Made by a program: the position numbers and the translations under genes. DNA of 40,871 nucleotides from Candidatus Hydrogenedentota bacterium (GTDB lineage Bacteria; Hydrogenedentota; Hydrogenedentia; Hydrogenedentales; JAJRTN01). Every line of letters begins with the position of its first letter. The first letter of the stretch is position 1. The DNA is taken from positions 1-40,871 of the forward strand of contig JAJRTN010000192.1 of the NCBI GenBank assembly GCA_024278275.1. Direction: 5' to 3'. Below, in pieces: positions 1 through 7,309 of the stretch. The notes below the pieces were generated by a model, which saw only the letters and a program-made list of their open reading frames with translations, ran no database searches and was not told the DNA's origin.

Positions 1-32
1 CGTTGTGCTTCCAATTGTTGGAGCCGGGTCAT
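1..32 (-). CDS. 5' end of a divergent gene, probably a transcription regulator (partial)
   Basis: An ATG on the minus strand (32..30) opens a frame reading MTRLQQLEAQ before the window ends. It is preceded by AGGAGG seven bases upstream (minus-strand order AGGAGG-ATTGAGT-ATG), an excellent ribosome binding site. Only ten codons are visible, so the product cannot be identified. Its divergent position beside an importer operon, with a perfect palindrome between the two, is the usual arrangement of a local regulator (GntR- or LacI-type), but that is inference from context alone. Confidence 0.55.
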   Translation of the reverse strand, partial: MTRLQQLEAQ

Positions 33-63
33 ACTCAATCCTCCTGTGGTTGTAATCAACGGC

Positions 64-85
64 CATGTAGTATATATACTACATG
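64..85. promoter_or_regulatory. 22-bp perfect palindrome, probable operator
   Basis: Bases 64-85 form an uninterrupted perfect palindrome with core GTAGTATATATACTAC. It lies between the divergent start at 32 and the importer start at 227. The GT..TA....TA..AC shape resembles operators of GntR-family (YtrA-like) regulators. On the minus strand TTGGGC (96-91) and TATACT (74-69) are 16 bases apart, so the palindrome would cover the -10 region of the divergent gene, consistent with autoregulation. The promoter assignment is inference. Confidence 0.6.
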
Positions 86-226
86 CTACTGCCCAAAAAC
101 AAAAGAAAAATCGAAAAACTCACTTTGGTGACGCAGGCCCCGGGTTCCCGGACCATTTGACGAAGCCCCCTCTCTTTTTGCACCATAAAGAGACAACTCG
201 ATCATCGGGGAAGGAAGACGACACGC

Positions 227-1639
227 ATGCGGAGTGGAAAGAACGACCGAATCGCCATCATCGCTTTCCTGGCCCCCAACTTTCTTGGTTTCGCGTGCTT
301 TCTCCTGTTTCCGGTGGTGCTGTCCTTTTTCATGGCCTTCACGAATTGGAGCCTCAAGCCCGCCCTGGGTCTGAAGTTCGTGGGACTGCGCAATTTTTCC
401 GACCTGCTGTGGGTTCGCGGCACGGAGGGCAGTCCGCTTGTACTCTGGGCCTATGTGGCCTCGGTCGTCGCGCTGGTGACAGGCATGATTGGCTCCTTCT
501 GGTGTGTCCTGGTCCGCGTGCCGGGTTTCCGGCCGGCCAGCCTTCTCCTGGCCGTCACGGGCCTGGTTTCCACCGTGGCGGTGGTGGTGCTGCACGCGCC
601 GCCGGGTGTCGCCGGGGCGAGCGTGGTTCTCGTGGTATGCGCCGGCCTGGCCCTGTTGCGGGATGACGGCGATTGGCGGGTCGGCCGGGCGCTGGTACCC
701 GCCGTCTTTCTGAGCGGGGCCGTGCTGGCGTTGTGGTTGCTTCATGGCGCCATGTGGTCCGGCTACACCCTGCGCGACTTTCGTTTCTGGCAGTATTTCT
801 ATAACACCGTGTTCCTTATGATGGGCATTCCTTTCGCCGTGTTGGGTTCGCTGGGCCTGGCATTGCTGCTCAACCATGACCTGCCCACGGGACCGAAAAA
901 GGTCCGCGTGACGGGCGCCCTGCTCTGCCTGGCCTGCGGCGTGGTGACACTGGCGGTGCTCTGGCATTTGGGCAGCCGGGACGCGGGCGCGCTGGGCGCG
1001 ACCTTTTGGCTGATAGCCGCCGTGGGGATTGCCTTCAACGTGGTCGCTTTTCGCACGGTGTTCTACCTTCCCACCTTCACGGCGGGCGTGGCGCTCATGA
1101 TTTTGTGGAAGGCCCTGTACAACCCGGAAACCGGTCCCATCAACCAGGCCATCGAAGGGTTGGGCCAGGTCCTCAATCTTTCGCTGGAAGGCCCCGACTG
1201 GCTGCAAAGCGTGGCCTGGGCCAAGCCCGCCCTGATCATCATGGGCGTCTGGACGGGTATCGGGGGGATGAACATGCTGCTTTATCTCGCGGCCCTCTCC
1301 AACCTGCCCCAACACCTCATTGATGCCGCGGAAGTGGATGGCGCGGGACGCTGGGCGCGGTTGCGGCACGTCATCTGGCCGCAACTGGCGCCGACGACCT
1401 TCTTCATCGTCATCATGTCGGTTATCGGCGGGTTGCAAGGCGGTTTTGAACAGGCCCGTGTAATGACCCAGGGCGGTCCGGCGGGGGCCACGACCACGCT
1501 GAGCTACTACATCTACAACAAGGCGTTCATTGAATTGGATCTTGGCTACGCGGCCGCCATCTCGTGGATTCTCTTCGCCATCATCTTCGTGGCCACGGCC
1601 ATCAACTGGCAATTCGGCAAGGACCTGGAGGTGGAGTGA
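227..1639 (+). CDS. ABC sugar-type transporter permease (MalF-like), enlarged
   Basis: Inner-membrane permease of 470 aa in a CUT1-type (oligosaccharide/glycerol-phosphate) importer. The N-terminus has the family hallmark TM1 followed by FVGLRNFSDL (residues 51-60). The coupling (EAA) loop is clear near residues 366-388, with the core AAEVDGAGRWARLRHVIWP. Usual family length is about 290-320 aa. The excess sits in two insertions: about residues 64-184 (four predicted TM helices) and 219-272 (two helices), each interrupting the normal fold between recognisable family segments. The start is chosen because GGAAG lies about nine bases upstream. The stop is one base before the next permease start, so the two are probably translationally coupled. 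Substrate cannot be inferred. The ATPase must be encoded elsewhere, as is common for shared MsmK/UgpC-type ATPases. Confidence 0.9.
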   Translation: MRSGKNDRIAIIAFLAPNFLGFACFLLFPVVLSFFMAFTNWSLKPALGLKFVGLRNFSDLLWVRGTEGSPLVLWAYVASVVALVTGMIGSFWCVLVRVPGFRPASLLLAVTGLVSTVAVVVLHAPPGVAGASVVLVVCAGLALLRDDGDWRVGRALVPAVFLSGAVLALWLLHGAMWSGYTLRDFRFWQYFYNTVFLMMGIPFAVLGSLGLALLLNHDLPTGPKKVRVTGALLCLACGVVTLAVLWHLGSRDAGALGATFWLIAAVGIAFNVVAFRTVFYLPTFTAGVALMILWKALYNPETGPINQAIEGLGQVLNLSLEGPDWLQSVAWAKPALIIMGVWTGIGGMNMLLYLAALSNLPQHLIDAAEVDGAGRWARLRHVIWPQLAPTTFFIVIMSVIGGLQGGFEQARVMTQGGPAGATTTLSYYIYNKAFIELDLGYAAAISWILFAIIFVATAINWQFGKDLEVE

Positions 1640-1640
1640 A

Positions 1641-2483
1641 ATGCGTGCTTTCCCCTGGATACGATTCATTTCCCTCTGTTGCCTGGGCCTGTGCATGGCG
1701 GTGCCGTTCATCTGGATGGTGAGCGCGTCGTTCAAGCCCCGGCGGGAGGCGGAGGAAGCGCATATTGTTCCTCACGAGCCCACGGCACGGAACTACCCCA
1801 TCGTGCTGGACATGGTGCCCGATCCCGTGACGGGCAAGAAGCTGGACATGCGCTTCGGCCGGTGGTACTTCAACAGTCTTTTCATGGCCTTCGGCATCAC
1901 CTTTCTGCAGGTGCTCACGAGCGCCATGGCGGCCTACGCCTTCGCGCGTATTCAGTGGCGATGGCGCGACCGGGTGTTCCTGCTCTACCTGGCCACCATC
2001 ATGGTGCCGGGGATTGTGACCATGATCCCGAACTACCAGATCATGGTGGGCCTCGGTTTTCTCAACACCTATCACGGGCTCATCATCCCGGCGGCTTTCA
2101 GCGCCTTCGGCACCTTCCTGCTGCGCCAATTCATGCTCTCCATCCCCCGGTCGCTGGACGAGGCGGCCACCATTGACGGGGCGAGCCATTGGTGCATCTT
2201 CTGGGACGTGATTCTCCCCCTGGCGCGGCCGGGCATGGTGGCCCTGGGCATCATTACCTTTCTCGGGGCCTACCAGTCTTTTTTCTGGCCTCTCGTGCTG
2301 CTCAATGACGACCAGTATTTCCCCCTGTCGGTGGGCATGCTGGCGCTGGATACGACCTATGGCCGGCAAACCGAGCTGATCATGGCGGCCACGGTCATGA
2401 ACATCATCCCCCTGGTTATCGTGTTCATCATGTTCCAGAAATTCCTGATCAAGGGCATCCAACTTGGCGCGGTGAAAGGGTAG
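1641..2483 (+). CDS. ABC sugar-type transporter permease (MalG-like)
   Basis: Second integral-membrane subunit of the importer, 280 aa, the normal length for a MalG-type CUT1 permease. TM1 is at the N-terminus (SLCCLGLCMAVPFIWMVSA), followed by the typical SFKPRREAE segment. The coupling loop carries DEAATIDGASHWCIFWDVILP, the EAA motif that docks on the ATPase. I start at 1641 rather than the longer open frame from 1530, because 1641 has GGAG just upstream, lies one base after the stop of the first permease, and gives the expected N-terminus. It forms a heterodimeric pore with the preceding gene product. Its length is ordinary, unlike its enlarged partner. Confidence 0.93.
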   Translation: MRAFPWIRFISLCCLGLCMAVPFIWMVSASFKPRREAEEAHIVPHEPTARNYPIVLDMVPDPVTGKKLDMRFGRWYFNSLFMAFGITFLQVLTSAMAAYAFARIQWRWRDRVFLLYLATIMVPGIVTMIPNYQIMVGLGFLNTYHGLIIPAAFSAFGTFLLRQFMLSIPRSLDEAATIDGASHWCIFWDVILPLARPGMVALGIITFLGAYQSFFWPLVLLNDDQYFPLSVGMLALDTTYGRQTELIMAATVMNIIPLVIVFIMFQKFLIKGIQLGAVKG

Positions 2484-2487
2484 TCCC

Positions 2488-3924
2488 ATGCGGTGGTTCT
2501 TTTTCGGCGCGCTGACATTGTTCCTGGTCCTCTACCTGGTGGCGCAGGGCACGGTGAACCGGGACCGGGATCCGAACAAGGTTTATCTGCGGTGGATGAC
2601 CGACGACAATCCCTCGCGCAAGATGCAGATTGCCGGGTTCACGAAGCTCCACCCAAACTATGATCTGCGCGTGGATTGGGGCCTGGGCGCGGATTCCAGC
2701 AAACTGCTGGTGCAGTGTGCCTCGGGCGTGGGGCCGGATATTATCGACCTCTATAACATGGACCAGATGCTGGTGATGAAGGAGGCGGGTATCCTGTTGG
2801 ATCTGACGCCCTACGCGGAAAAGATGGGCTTCGGACCGGAAAGCACCTACCCCGCCATCCGTCCCCGCCTCATGAGCGATGGCAAACAATACCGCTATCC
2901 CTGCAACGTGGCCGCCAACTGTGTCGTTTTCAACAAGGCCGTCTTCGATGACCACGGCGTACCCTACCCCACCTCGGACTGGACCTGGGAGGACTTCATC
3001 GAAACGGGACGGCAGTTGCTGGAGAATCCCTCGAAGAGCGGAAAAAAACACATCGTTCTGGCGCAAAGTTATTCGGAAGGACTCTGTCTCGACCTTCTCA
3101 TCGGTCATGGTGGCCGCCTTTTCACGGAGAATGGATTGTGTTCCCGCCTGAACGCTCCGGAAGCCATCGCATCGGTACAACTGTTCGACGACTTAATGCA
3201 CAAATACCATATCCTGCCGACCCCGACGGAAACGGCGTCCCTGGCGGCACAGGGCGGATGGGGAACGGGGGACATCAACATTTTTTCCAGCGGAAGAGCC
3301 GCCATGATGATGATTGGCCGCTGGTACATCATCCAGGTGCCCAACTTCCCTGAAATCGCCCAAACCCTGGGGGCGGTGCAGTTTCCCCATTTTCCCGGCC
3401 GCATCTCCCGGGTTTCATGTGCCGCCCGTGCCGCCGGTATAAACGTGTTCAGTCCCCACCGCGAAGAAGCCCTGAAGTTTCTGCAATACCTGGCTTCGCC
3501 CGAGTACGGGAAAATCATCGTGGACGGCGGCGACAGCCTGCCCCCCAACCCGGCGTTGGCGCAAGATGGTGAAACGTTGGCCAACGAGATTGTACCCGAC
3601 CCTGCGTTCCACCAGCCTTTCGTGGACGCCATCAATACGGCCCGCGCCCTGGACGTGAGCGATTTCATCGACATGGGGCTGATGAAACGGTGGTTCTCGG
3701 AACGGATTCAGAAAGTAGCCAACCAGATTCAATCTCCCCGGGACGCCTGCGAAGACATGGCGCGCGAGATCAACTTGCAGATCCGTCAGAACCTGGAACG
3801 GCGCGAAGATTTGCGGGAACGCTTCGAGCGCGTCACCGGGGAACCCTACACCCCGGACTGGTGGAAGAAGTATCAGTCCGGCACCTCGTCCCCCAGCCCG
3901 AACAAGGGACCCATGAGCGAATAG
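2488..3924 (+). CDS. extracellular solute-binding protein, family 1-like
   Basis: Substrate-binding component of the importer, 478 aa, starting four bases after the MalG-like gene. Features of the family-1 fold visible in the sequence are GVGPDIIDLYN (domain-1 strand and hinge), an NVAANCVVFNKAVF strand, TSDWTWEDFIETGRQL, and the late KFLQYLASPEYGKIIV segment. The N-terminus is a single hydrophobic stretch (residues about 4-20) with no lipobox cysteine and no convincing signal peptidase I site, so the protein may stay membrane-anchored. A charged C-terminal tail of about 60 residues (ERREDLRERFERV) follows the binding fold. The gene order permease-permease-binding protein is reversed from the common one. 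Its 3' end overlaps the convergent gene at 3873-4493 by 52 bases. Confidence 0.88.
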   Translation: MRWFFFGALTLFLVLYLVAQGTVNRDRDPNKVYLRWMTDDNPSRKMQIAGFTKLHPNYDLRVDWGLGADSSKLLVQCASGVGPDIIDLYNMDQMLVMKEAGILLDLTPYAEKMGFGPESTYPAIRPRLMSDGKQYRYPCNVAANCVVFNKAVFDDHGVPYPTSDWTWEDFIETGRQLLENPSKSGKKHIVLAQSYSEGLCLDLLIGHGGRLFTENGLCSRLNAPEAIASVQLFDDLMHKYHILPTPTETASLAAQGGWGTGDINIFSSGRAAMMMIGRWYIIQVPNFPEIAQTLGAVQFPHFPGRISRVSCAARAAGINVFSPHREEALKFLQYLASPEYGKIIVDGGDSLPPNPALAQDGETLANEIVPDPAFHQPFVDAINTARALDVSDFIDMGLMKRWFSERIQKVANQIQSPRDACEDMAREINLQIRQNLERREDLRERFERVTGEPYTPDWWKKYQSGTSSPSPNKGPMSE

Positions 3925-4493
3925 GGAACACCAATGACCATGTGTTGGCTGCCGATGACGCCGGCATCGCGCGCGGTGGGGCAACCCAGAGAAACGTAGA
4001 TCCGCTGGTCCGCATAGGTCGCCGCCACCACGTTTCCGCAGACCCCCATGAGCGTGGACATGTGCAAGGCGGGGCCGCCCCCATGGCTGGCCTGCCAATG
4101 ACGAACCAGATTCATGGCCCGCTCGGGTTCCGTGTAGGACACGGCCACATCCCACGAAGCGATATGCCCCATGGCAATGGCGTCAACGCCACCGGGAATC
4201 TGTGGGGTCGCCTCGATCCCTTCCCTGATAGGCTCCGGGGCGATGCCTTCTTTGCGCGCAATCCCCATGGCAAGCCCCTCATCGTCCCGGTTGACACCGC
4301 AGGCCCGGGCGGCCCCGGGGCAGCCAAGTTCCGTAACCGGAAGAACGATGGTTTCCTCGGCGGCACGCGCAATGGCCTCGCAAATGCGCATGCCGGACAC
4401 CTTACGCGCCCTCGGTGGGATGTTTCCGGAGCAAAAGCGAATTCCAATCCAAACGCCCCCAATCTCCCGTTCCAGCATTTCAAGGTGTTGCAT
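3873..4493 (-). CDS. DUF169-like (COG2043-type) conserved protein
   Basis: A 206-aa cysteine-rich protein of unknown function. The segment ICEAIARAAEETIVLPVTE, followed by LGCPGAARACG, resembles DUF169 proteins, which share a Cys-Glu-Ala helix and a C-x-G-A motif; the later VIGVPYSLM also fits. No signal peptide is seen, so it is probably cytoplasmic. I place the start at the ATG at 4493 because minus-strand AGGAAGGAGG lies ten bases upstream; the frame stays open to 4556. Its last 52 bases overlap the 3' end of the convergent binding-protein gene, and both frames look genuine. Family assignment is from remembered motifs and should be treated as moderate. Confidence 0.72.
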   Translation of the reverse strand: MQHLEMLEREIGGVWIGIRFCSGNIPPRARKVSGMRICEAIARAAEETIVLPVTELGCPGAARACGVNRDDEGLAMGIARKEGIAPEPIREGIEATPQIPGGVDAIAMGHIASWDVAVSYTEPERAMNLVRHWQASHGGGPALHMSTLMGVCGNVVAATYADQRIYVSLGCPTARDAGVIGSQHMVIGVPYSLMGPLFGLGDEVPD

Positions 4494-4798
4494 GGAACCC
4501 GTGCCTCCTTCCTGATGCCAACCCGCGCTTCCTCCGGAGCCCGAAAGCATTATCACAGATCCCGGGGCGCGATTGCCTGTTTTTCGCCGGGTACGACCGA
4601 TTGTTCTCCAACCGCACCGGGTATTATGCTACATTCTTCGCCATGGACAAGATACCCGCCAACGGTCAAGCGGTGAAGTCCAATGCTTGCCGAGGGAGAA
4701 CCCCGGCAAAGCATCGCTCCGGGAGCCGCACACGCAAGTTCCCGCCGCGTCGGGGAATACGCTTGACCACGGGACAAAACCACGAGGGAGATCGCGTG
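4494..4798. other. intergenic region, possible promoter for the 4799 gene
   Basis: No convincing gene. The frame of the downstream gene is open through here, but its codons are atypical and it lacks family similarity. TTGTTC (4601-4606) lies 18 bases from TATGCT (4625-4630), a weak sigma-70-like promoter candidate for the AhpD-like gene. Divergent transcription of the 3873-4493 gene must also start here. Confidence 0.35.
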
Positions 4799-5209
4799 AT
4801 GAGTAAACTGGTTAGCGAAGAGGAAGCGCGGGGCAAGGTCGCGGAGGTCTACGAAGATATCAGGGCGCACTTCGGCATGGTTCCGAATTTTTTCAAGGCC
4901 CAAGCAGCGGTTGATCCCGATTGGCTCGATCTCAACTGGCGGAGAACCAGGCACATCATGCTGTCCGCCGATGGACTGGATCGCAAAACACGGGAATTGA
5001 TCGCGTTGGCGGTATCGGAAGTCAATCACTGCGCCTATTGCACGGCCGCCCACGAAACCATGGCCCGTATGAACGGGGCCACGGACCAAGAAGTGAATCA
5101 GACCAGGCAAATCATCGAACTGTTCTGCAGCTTCAATTCCATCGCCGACACGCTGCGCGTACCGTCCGACGTGACCCCGGAAATGCTCAAGAATAAGGCG
5201 CGAACATAA
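4799..5209 (+). CDS. carboxymuconolactone decarboxylase / AhpD-like protein
   Basis: A 136-aa single-domain protein of the CMD/AhpD family. The diagnostic segment is ELIALAVSEVNHCAYCTAAH, which holds the redox CxxC pair followed by a histidine three residues later, as in AhpD-type alkylhydroperoxidases. The N-terminal VYEDIRAHFGMVPNFFKA is the usual uncharacterised peroxidase-related opening. Such proteins act as peroxidase partners or gamma-carboxymuconolactone decarboxylases; the CxxC supports a redox role here. Start chosen at 4799 because GGGAG sits eight bases upstream; longer upstream starts give non-family sequence. It appears to be a single-gene unit. Confidence 0.9.
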   Translation: MSKLVSEEEARGKVAEVYEDIRAHFGMVPNFFKAQAAVDPDWLDLNWRRTRHIMLSADGLDRKTRELIALAVSEVNHCAYCTAAHETMARMNGATDQEVNQTRQIIELFCSFNSIADTLRVPSDVTPEMLKNKART

Positions 5210-5384
5210 GGGAGGCAGAAATTGAAGATTGTTTCACACGCCATCCGTCGGACCGCGTCCTCCCCCCTGTCCTGCATGTTGCGGCCAAAAGATCTGAAAT
5301 ATACAGGGGCATGGGGTGGCACGGATGAGCCTGGGACAGGGACATGAACCTTGACCACGGTATGCCGGCAGGGGGAGCTTTCAC

Positions 5385-5945
5385 GTGAATGTGCTCATTG
5401 AGGCGGCAAAGGAAGTCTGTGCGTTCATGGCGGAGCGCAAATGGCGGTTCTGCCTTATCGGCGGATTGGCCGTACAGCGTTGGGGTGAACCCCGCACCAC
5501 GCTGGACGTGGACATGACCCTGCTGACCGGTTGGGGAGCGGAAGAACCATACGTGTCCGCCCTGCTGGCCCGCTTCGATTCACGGATTGCCGACGGCCAT
5601 AACTTTGCACTGTCGCGGCGGATTCTGTTGCTGCGTGCATCGAACGGCAAGGATGTGGACATCGCGTTGGGGGCGTTACCCTTTGAAAATGATATGATGC
5701 GGCGCGCCGTGGAAGTGGAGTTCGTCCCCGGACTGGCCCTGCCCTGCTGCACCGCGGAAGACTTGTTCATCATGAAGGCTTTTGCCGGCCGACCACGGGA
5801 TTGGGTGGACGCGGAGAGTATCGTTTGCCGTCAACCCAGCCTCGATAGCGATTACATACTTACGCACTTGACCGAGTTATGCCAACTACAGGAATCCCCG
5901 GAAAAACTGGAGCGCGCCACTCGCCTCCTTCAGGAATCGTCATGA
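5385..5945 (+). CDS. nucleotidyltransferase fold protein (AbiEii / DUF6036-like)
   Basis: A 186-aa protein with a minimal nucleotidyltransferase core. CLIGGLAVQRWGEPRTTLDVDM supplies the Gly-Gly pair and the D-x-D metal-binding aspartates (near residues 25-46), and DVDIAL further on is the third acidic position. The later EDLFIMKAFAGRPRDWVDAESI is typical of AbiEii/MenT-like and DUF6036 proteins, some of which are toxins modifying tRNA or protein. The start is a GTG with GGGGGAG seven bases upstream. The stop TGA (5943-5945) overlaps the ATG of the next small gene (ATGA), suggesting a coupled two-gene unit. A toxin role is possible but not shown. Confidence 0.85.
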   Translation: MNVLIEAAKEVCAFMAERKWRFCLIGGLAVQRWGEPRTTLDVDMTLLTGWGAEEPYVSALLARFDSRIADGHNFALSRRILLLRASNGKDVDIALGALPFENDMMRRAVEVEFVPGLALPCCTAEDLFIMKAFAGRPRDWVDAESIVCRQPSLDSDYILTHLTELCQLQESPEKLERATRLLQESS

Positions 5946-6041
5946 TGTTTCCGAGTCGCGAGGTGGTGGGAGAAATAGGACGGGATGGGACAGATGGGAC
6001 GGAGGCCTTCGGAATGGTCATGAAGTTTCCGAATCGCGAGG
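5928..6041 (+). repeat. two direct copies of a ~36-bp start region flanking GGGAC nonamers
   Basis: Bases 5928-5963 and 6006-6041 align with one indel and about four mismatches; both carry TCATGAWGTTTCCGARTCGC. Between the copies lies a run of ATGGGACNN nonamers (ATGGGACAG 5985-5993, ATGGGACGG 5994-6002, and a degenerate copy before them). Copy spacing is 78 bases, so the reading frame is kept. Confidence 0.75.
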
Positions 6042-6253
6042 AGCAACAAAAACTGGTACGGCAACGGGAAACGACGGGCCGGGAAGTGGATTCCTTTCGC
6101 CGGGAGGCATTGCGGGGCATGCCCTACAACTGGGAGGATGTGGATGCCCTTCTCTCGCTTGGGGACGATATCCCCTCCAACGAACACAACGGTGAAGGCC
6201 TCATCGAGATGCAGCGTATCTTCATGAAAGCCGATCCACGGAAACGGCGGTGA
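5942..6253 (+). CDS. small hypothetical protein coupled to the nucleotidyltransferase
   Basis: A small charged protein, 103 aa from the ATG at 5942 (ATGA overlap with the upstream stop) or about 77 aa from the ATG at 6020. The C-terminal half (SFRREALRGMPYNWEDVDALL) is the most protein-like part and is probably the conserved core. The N-terminal 26 codons come from a local duplication: MMFPSREV at 5942 and VMKFPNREE at 6017 are two copies of one start region, separated by GGGAC nonamers. I do not recognise a family. By context it could be the antitoxin-like partner of the nucleotidyltransferase, which is inference. Confidence 0.6.
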   Translation: MMFPSREVVGEIGRDGTDGTEAFGMVMKFPNREEQQKLVRQRETTGREVDSFRREALRGMPYNWEDVDALLSLGDDIPSNEHNGEGLIEMQRIFMKADPRKRR

Positions 6254-6316
6254 CCGGACAAACGCACCCCCTGTTTGTTTACGAAAAACACGACACCGCC
6301 GGATTTCCGTAAATGG

Positions 6317-7309
6317 TTACGGGGCTTCCCCGTTTCTCAGGGCTGCACCGTGCCAGGCGCGCAAAGCGTCCAGGGCCGTCTGAAAGTCCGGGGGCGGCGG
6401 GGTGGTGAAAGTAAGGCGTTCGCCCGTGGCGGGGTGGGTGATGCCCAGGTGTTCGGCATGCAGGGCCTGACCGGTCAGGCCCCGAAGCGCCTCAATAACC
6501 TCCGGGGGAAACACCCGGGCGCTGTACTCGGTAACGCCGTAGACGGGATCGCCGAGAACGGGTCTTCCGGCGAAACGCATATGTACGCGAATCTGGTGGG
6601 TACGGCCCGTTTCCAGCTTGAGTTCCACCAGCGAAGCCGCGCCGAAACGTTCCCGACTGCTGAAATTGGTCACCGCCTCCTTGGCATGCACACCGGTAAC
6701 GGCCATGCGGCTTCGGTCACTCAAGCTTCGGCCGATGCCCGCGTTGATGCGACCGTGCTCTTCCTTGAACTCCCCCCGCACCAGGGCCACGTAACGCCGG
6801 TCGAAGCTGTGCTCCGAAGCCTGACGCGCGAGGTGGGTGAAGGCCGCGGGCCGTTTCGCCACCACCATCACCCCCGAGGTGTCGCGGTCGAGACGGTGGA
6901 CGATGCCCGGGCGCTGCCCGTCTTCGCCGCTGGGTTCAAAGCCTTTGCAGTGAAACAACACGGCATTCACCAGGGTGCCCGTCCAATGTCCCGGCGCGGG
7001 ATGAACCACCATGCCCGAGGCCTTGTTGACGATGACAAGATCGTCGTCCTCGTAGAGAATGTCGAGGGGAATTTCCTCCGCTTCGGGCAGGAAAGGCGGC
7101 GGGGGCGGCATGACAACCCTCACCGTGTCCCCCTCGACGACCGTGTGACTCGGCTTGCGGCAGATGCCGCCATTCACCATGACCCGGTTGCCCTTGATGA
7201 GTTTTTTGAGAAAGGAGCGGGTGCCGTCCTTAATACCCTCGGCCAGAAAAACATCAAGCCGCAACCCGTCGTGTTCCCCGCCCGCGTGAATTTCAAGCGG
7301 CTCACTCAT
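6317..7309 (-). CDS. rluD: 23S rRNA pseudouridine synthase, RluD family
   Basis: Converts uridines of 23S rRNA (helix 69 in E. coli RluD) to pseudouridine. The 330-aa protein has an N-terminal S4 RNA-binding domain (residues about 14-75, with LRLDVFLAEG and VMVNGGICRKPSHTV), then the RluA-type catalytic domain. The catalytic motif HRLDRDTSG spans residues 138-146, so Asp141 is the nucleophile. Further family motifs are KLETGRTHQIRVHM and GDPVYG. Length is normal. The start ATG overlaps the stop of the upstream CdiI-like gene in a 4-base ATGA, so the two are cotranscribed. RluD, RluC and RluA are hard to separate by eye; RluD is favoured by the S4 domain and length. Confidence 0.93.
   Translation of the reverse strand: MSEPLEIHAGGEHDGLRLDVFLAEGIKDGTRSFLKKLIKGNRVMVNGGICRKPSHTVVEGDTVRVVMPPPPPFLPEAEEIPLDILYEDDDLVIVNKASGMVVHPAPGHWTGTLVNAVLFHCKGFEPSGEDGQRPGIVHRLDRDTSGVMVVAKRPAAFTHLARQASEHSFDRRYVALVRGEFKEEHGRINAGIGRSLSDRSRMAVTGVHAKEAVTNFSSRERFGAASLVELKLETGRTHQIRVHMRFAGRPVLGDPVYGVTEYSARVFPPEVIEALRGLTGQALHAEHLGITHPATGERLTFTTPPPPDFQTALDALRAWHGAALRNGEAP

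Noticed and set aside
86-1735. 549-aa minus-strand open frame under the permease gene
   Set aside because: Rich in His, Arg, Gln and Gly with no domain pattern; it is the antisense shadow of a high-GC gene.
4415-4798. N-terminal extension of the AhpD-like gene
   Set aside because: Sequence before 4799 has no family similarity, while the ATG at 4799 has a good ribosome binding site.
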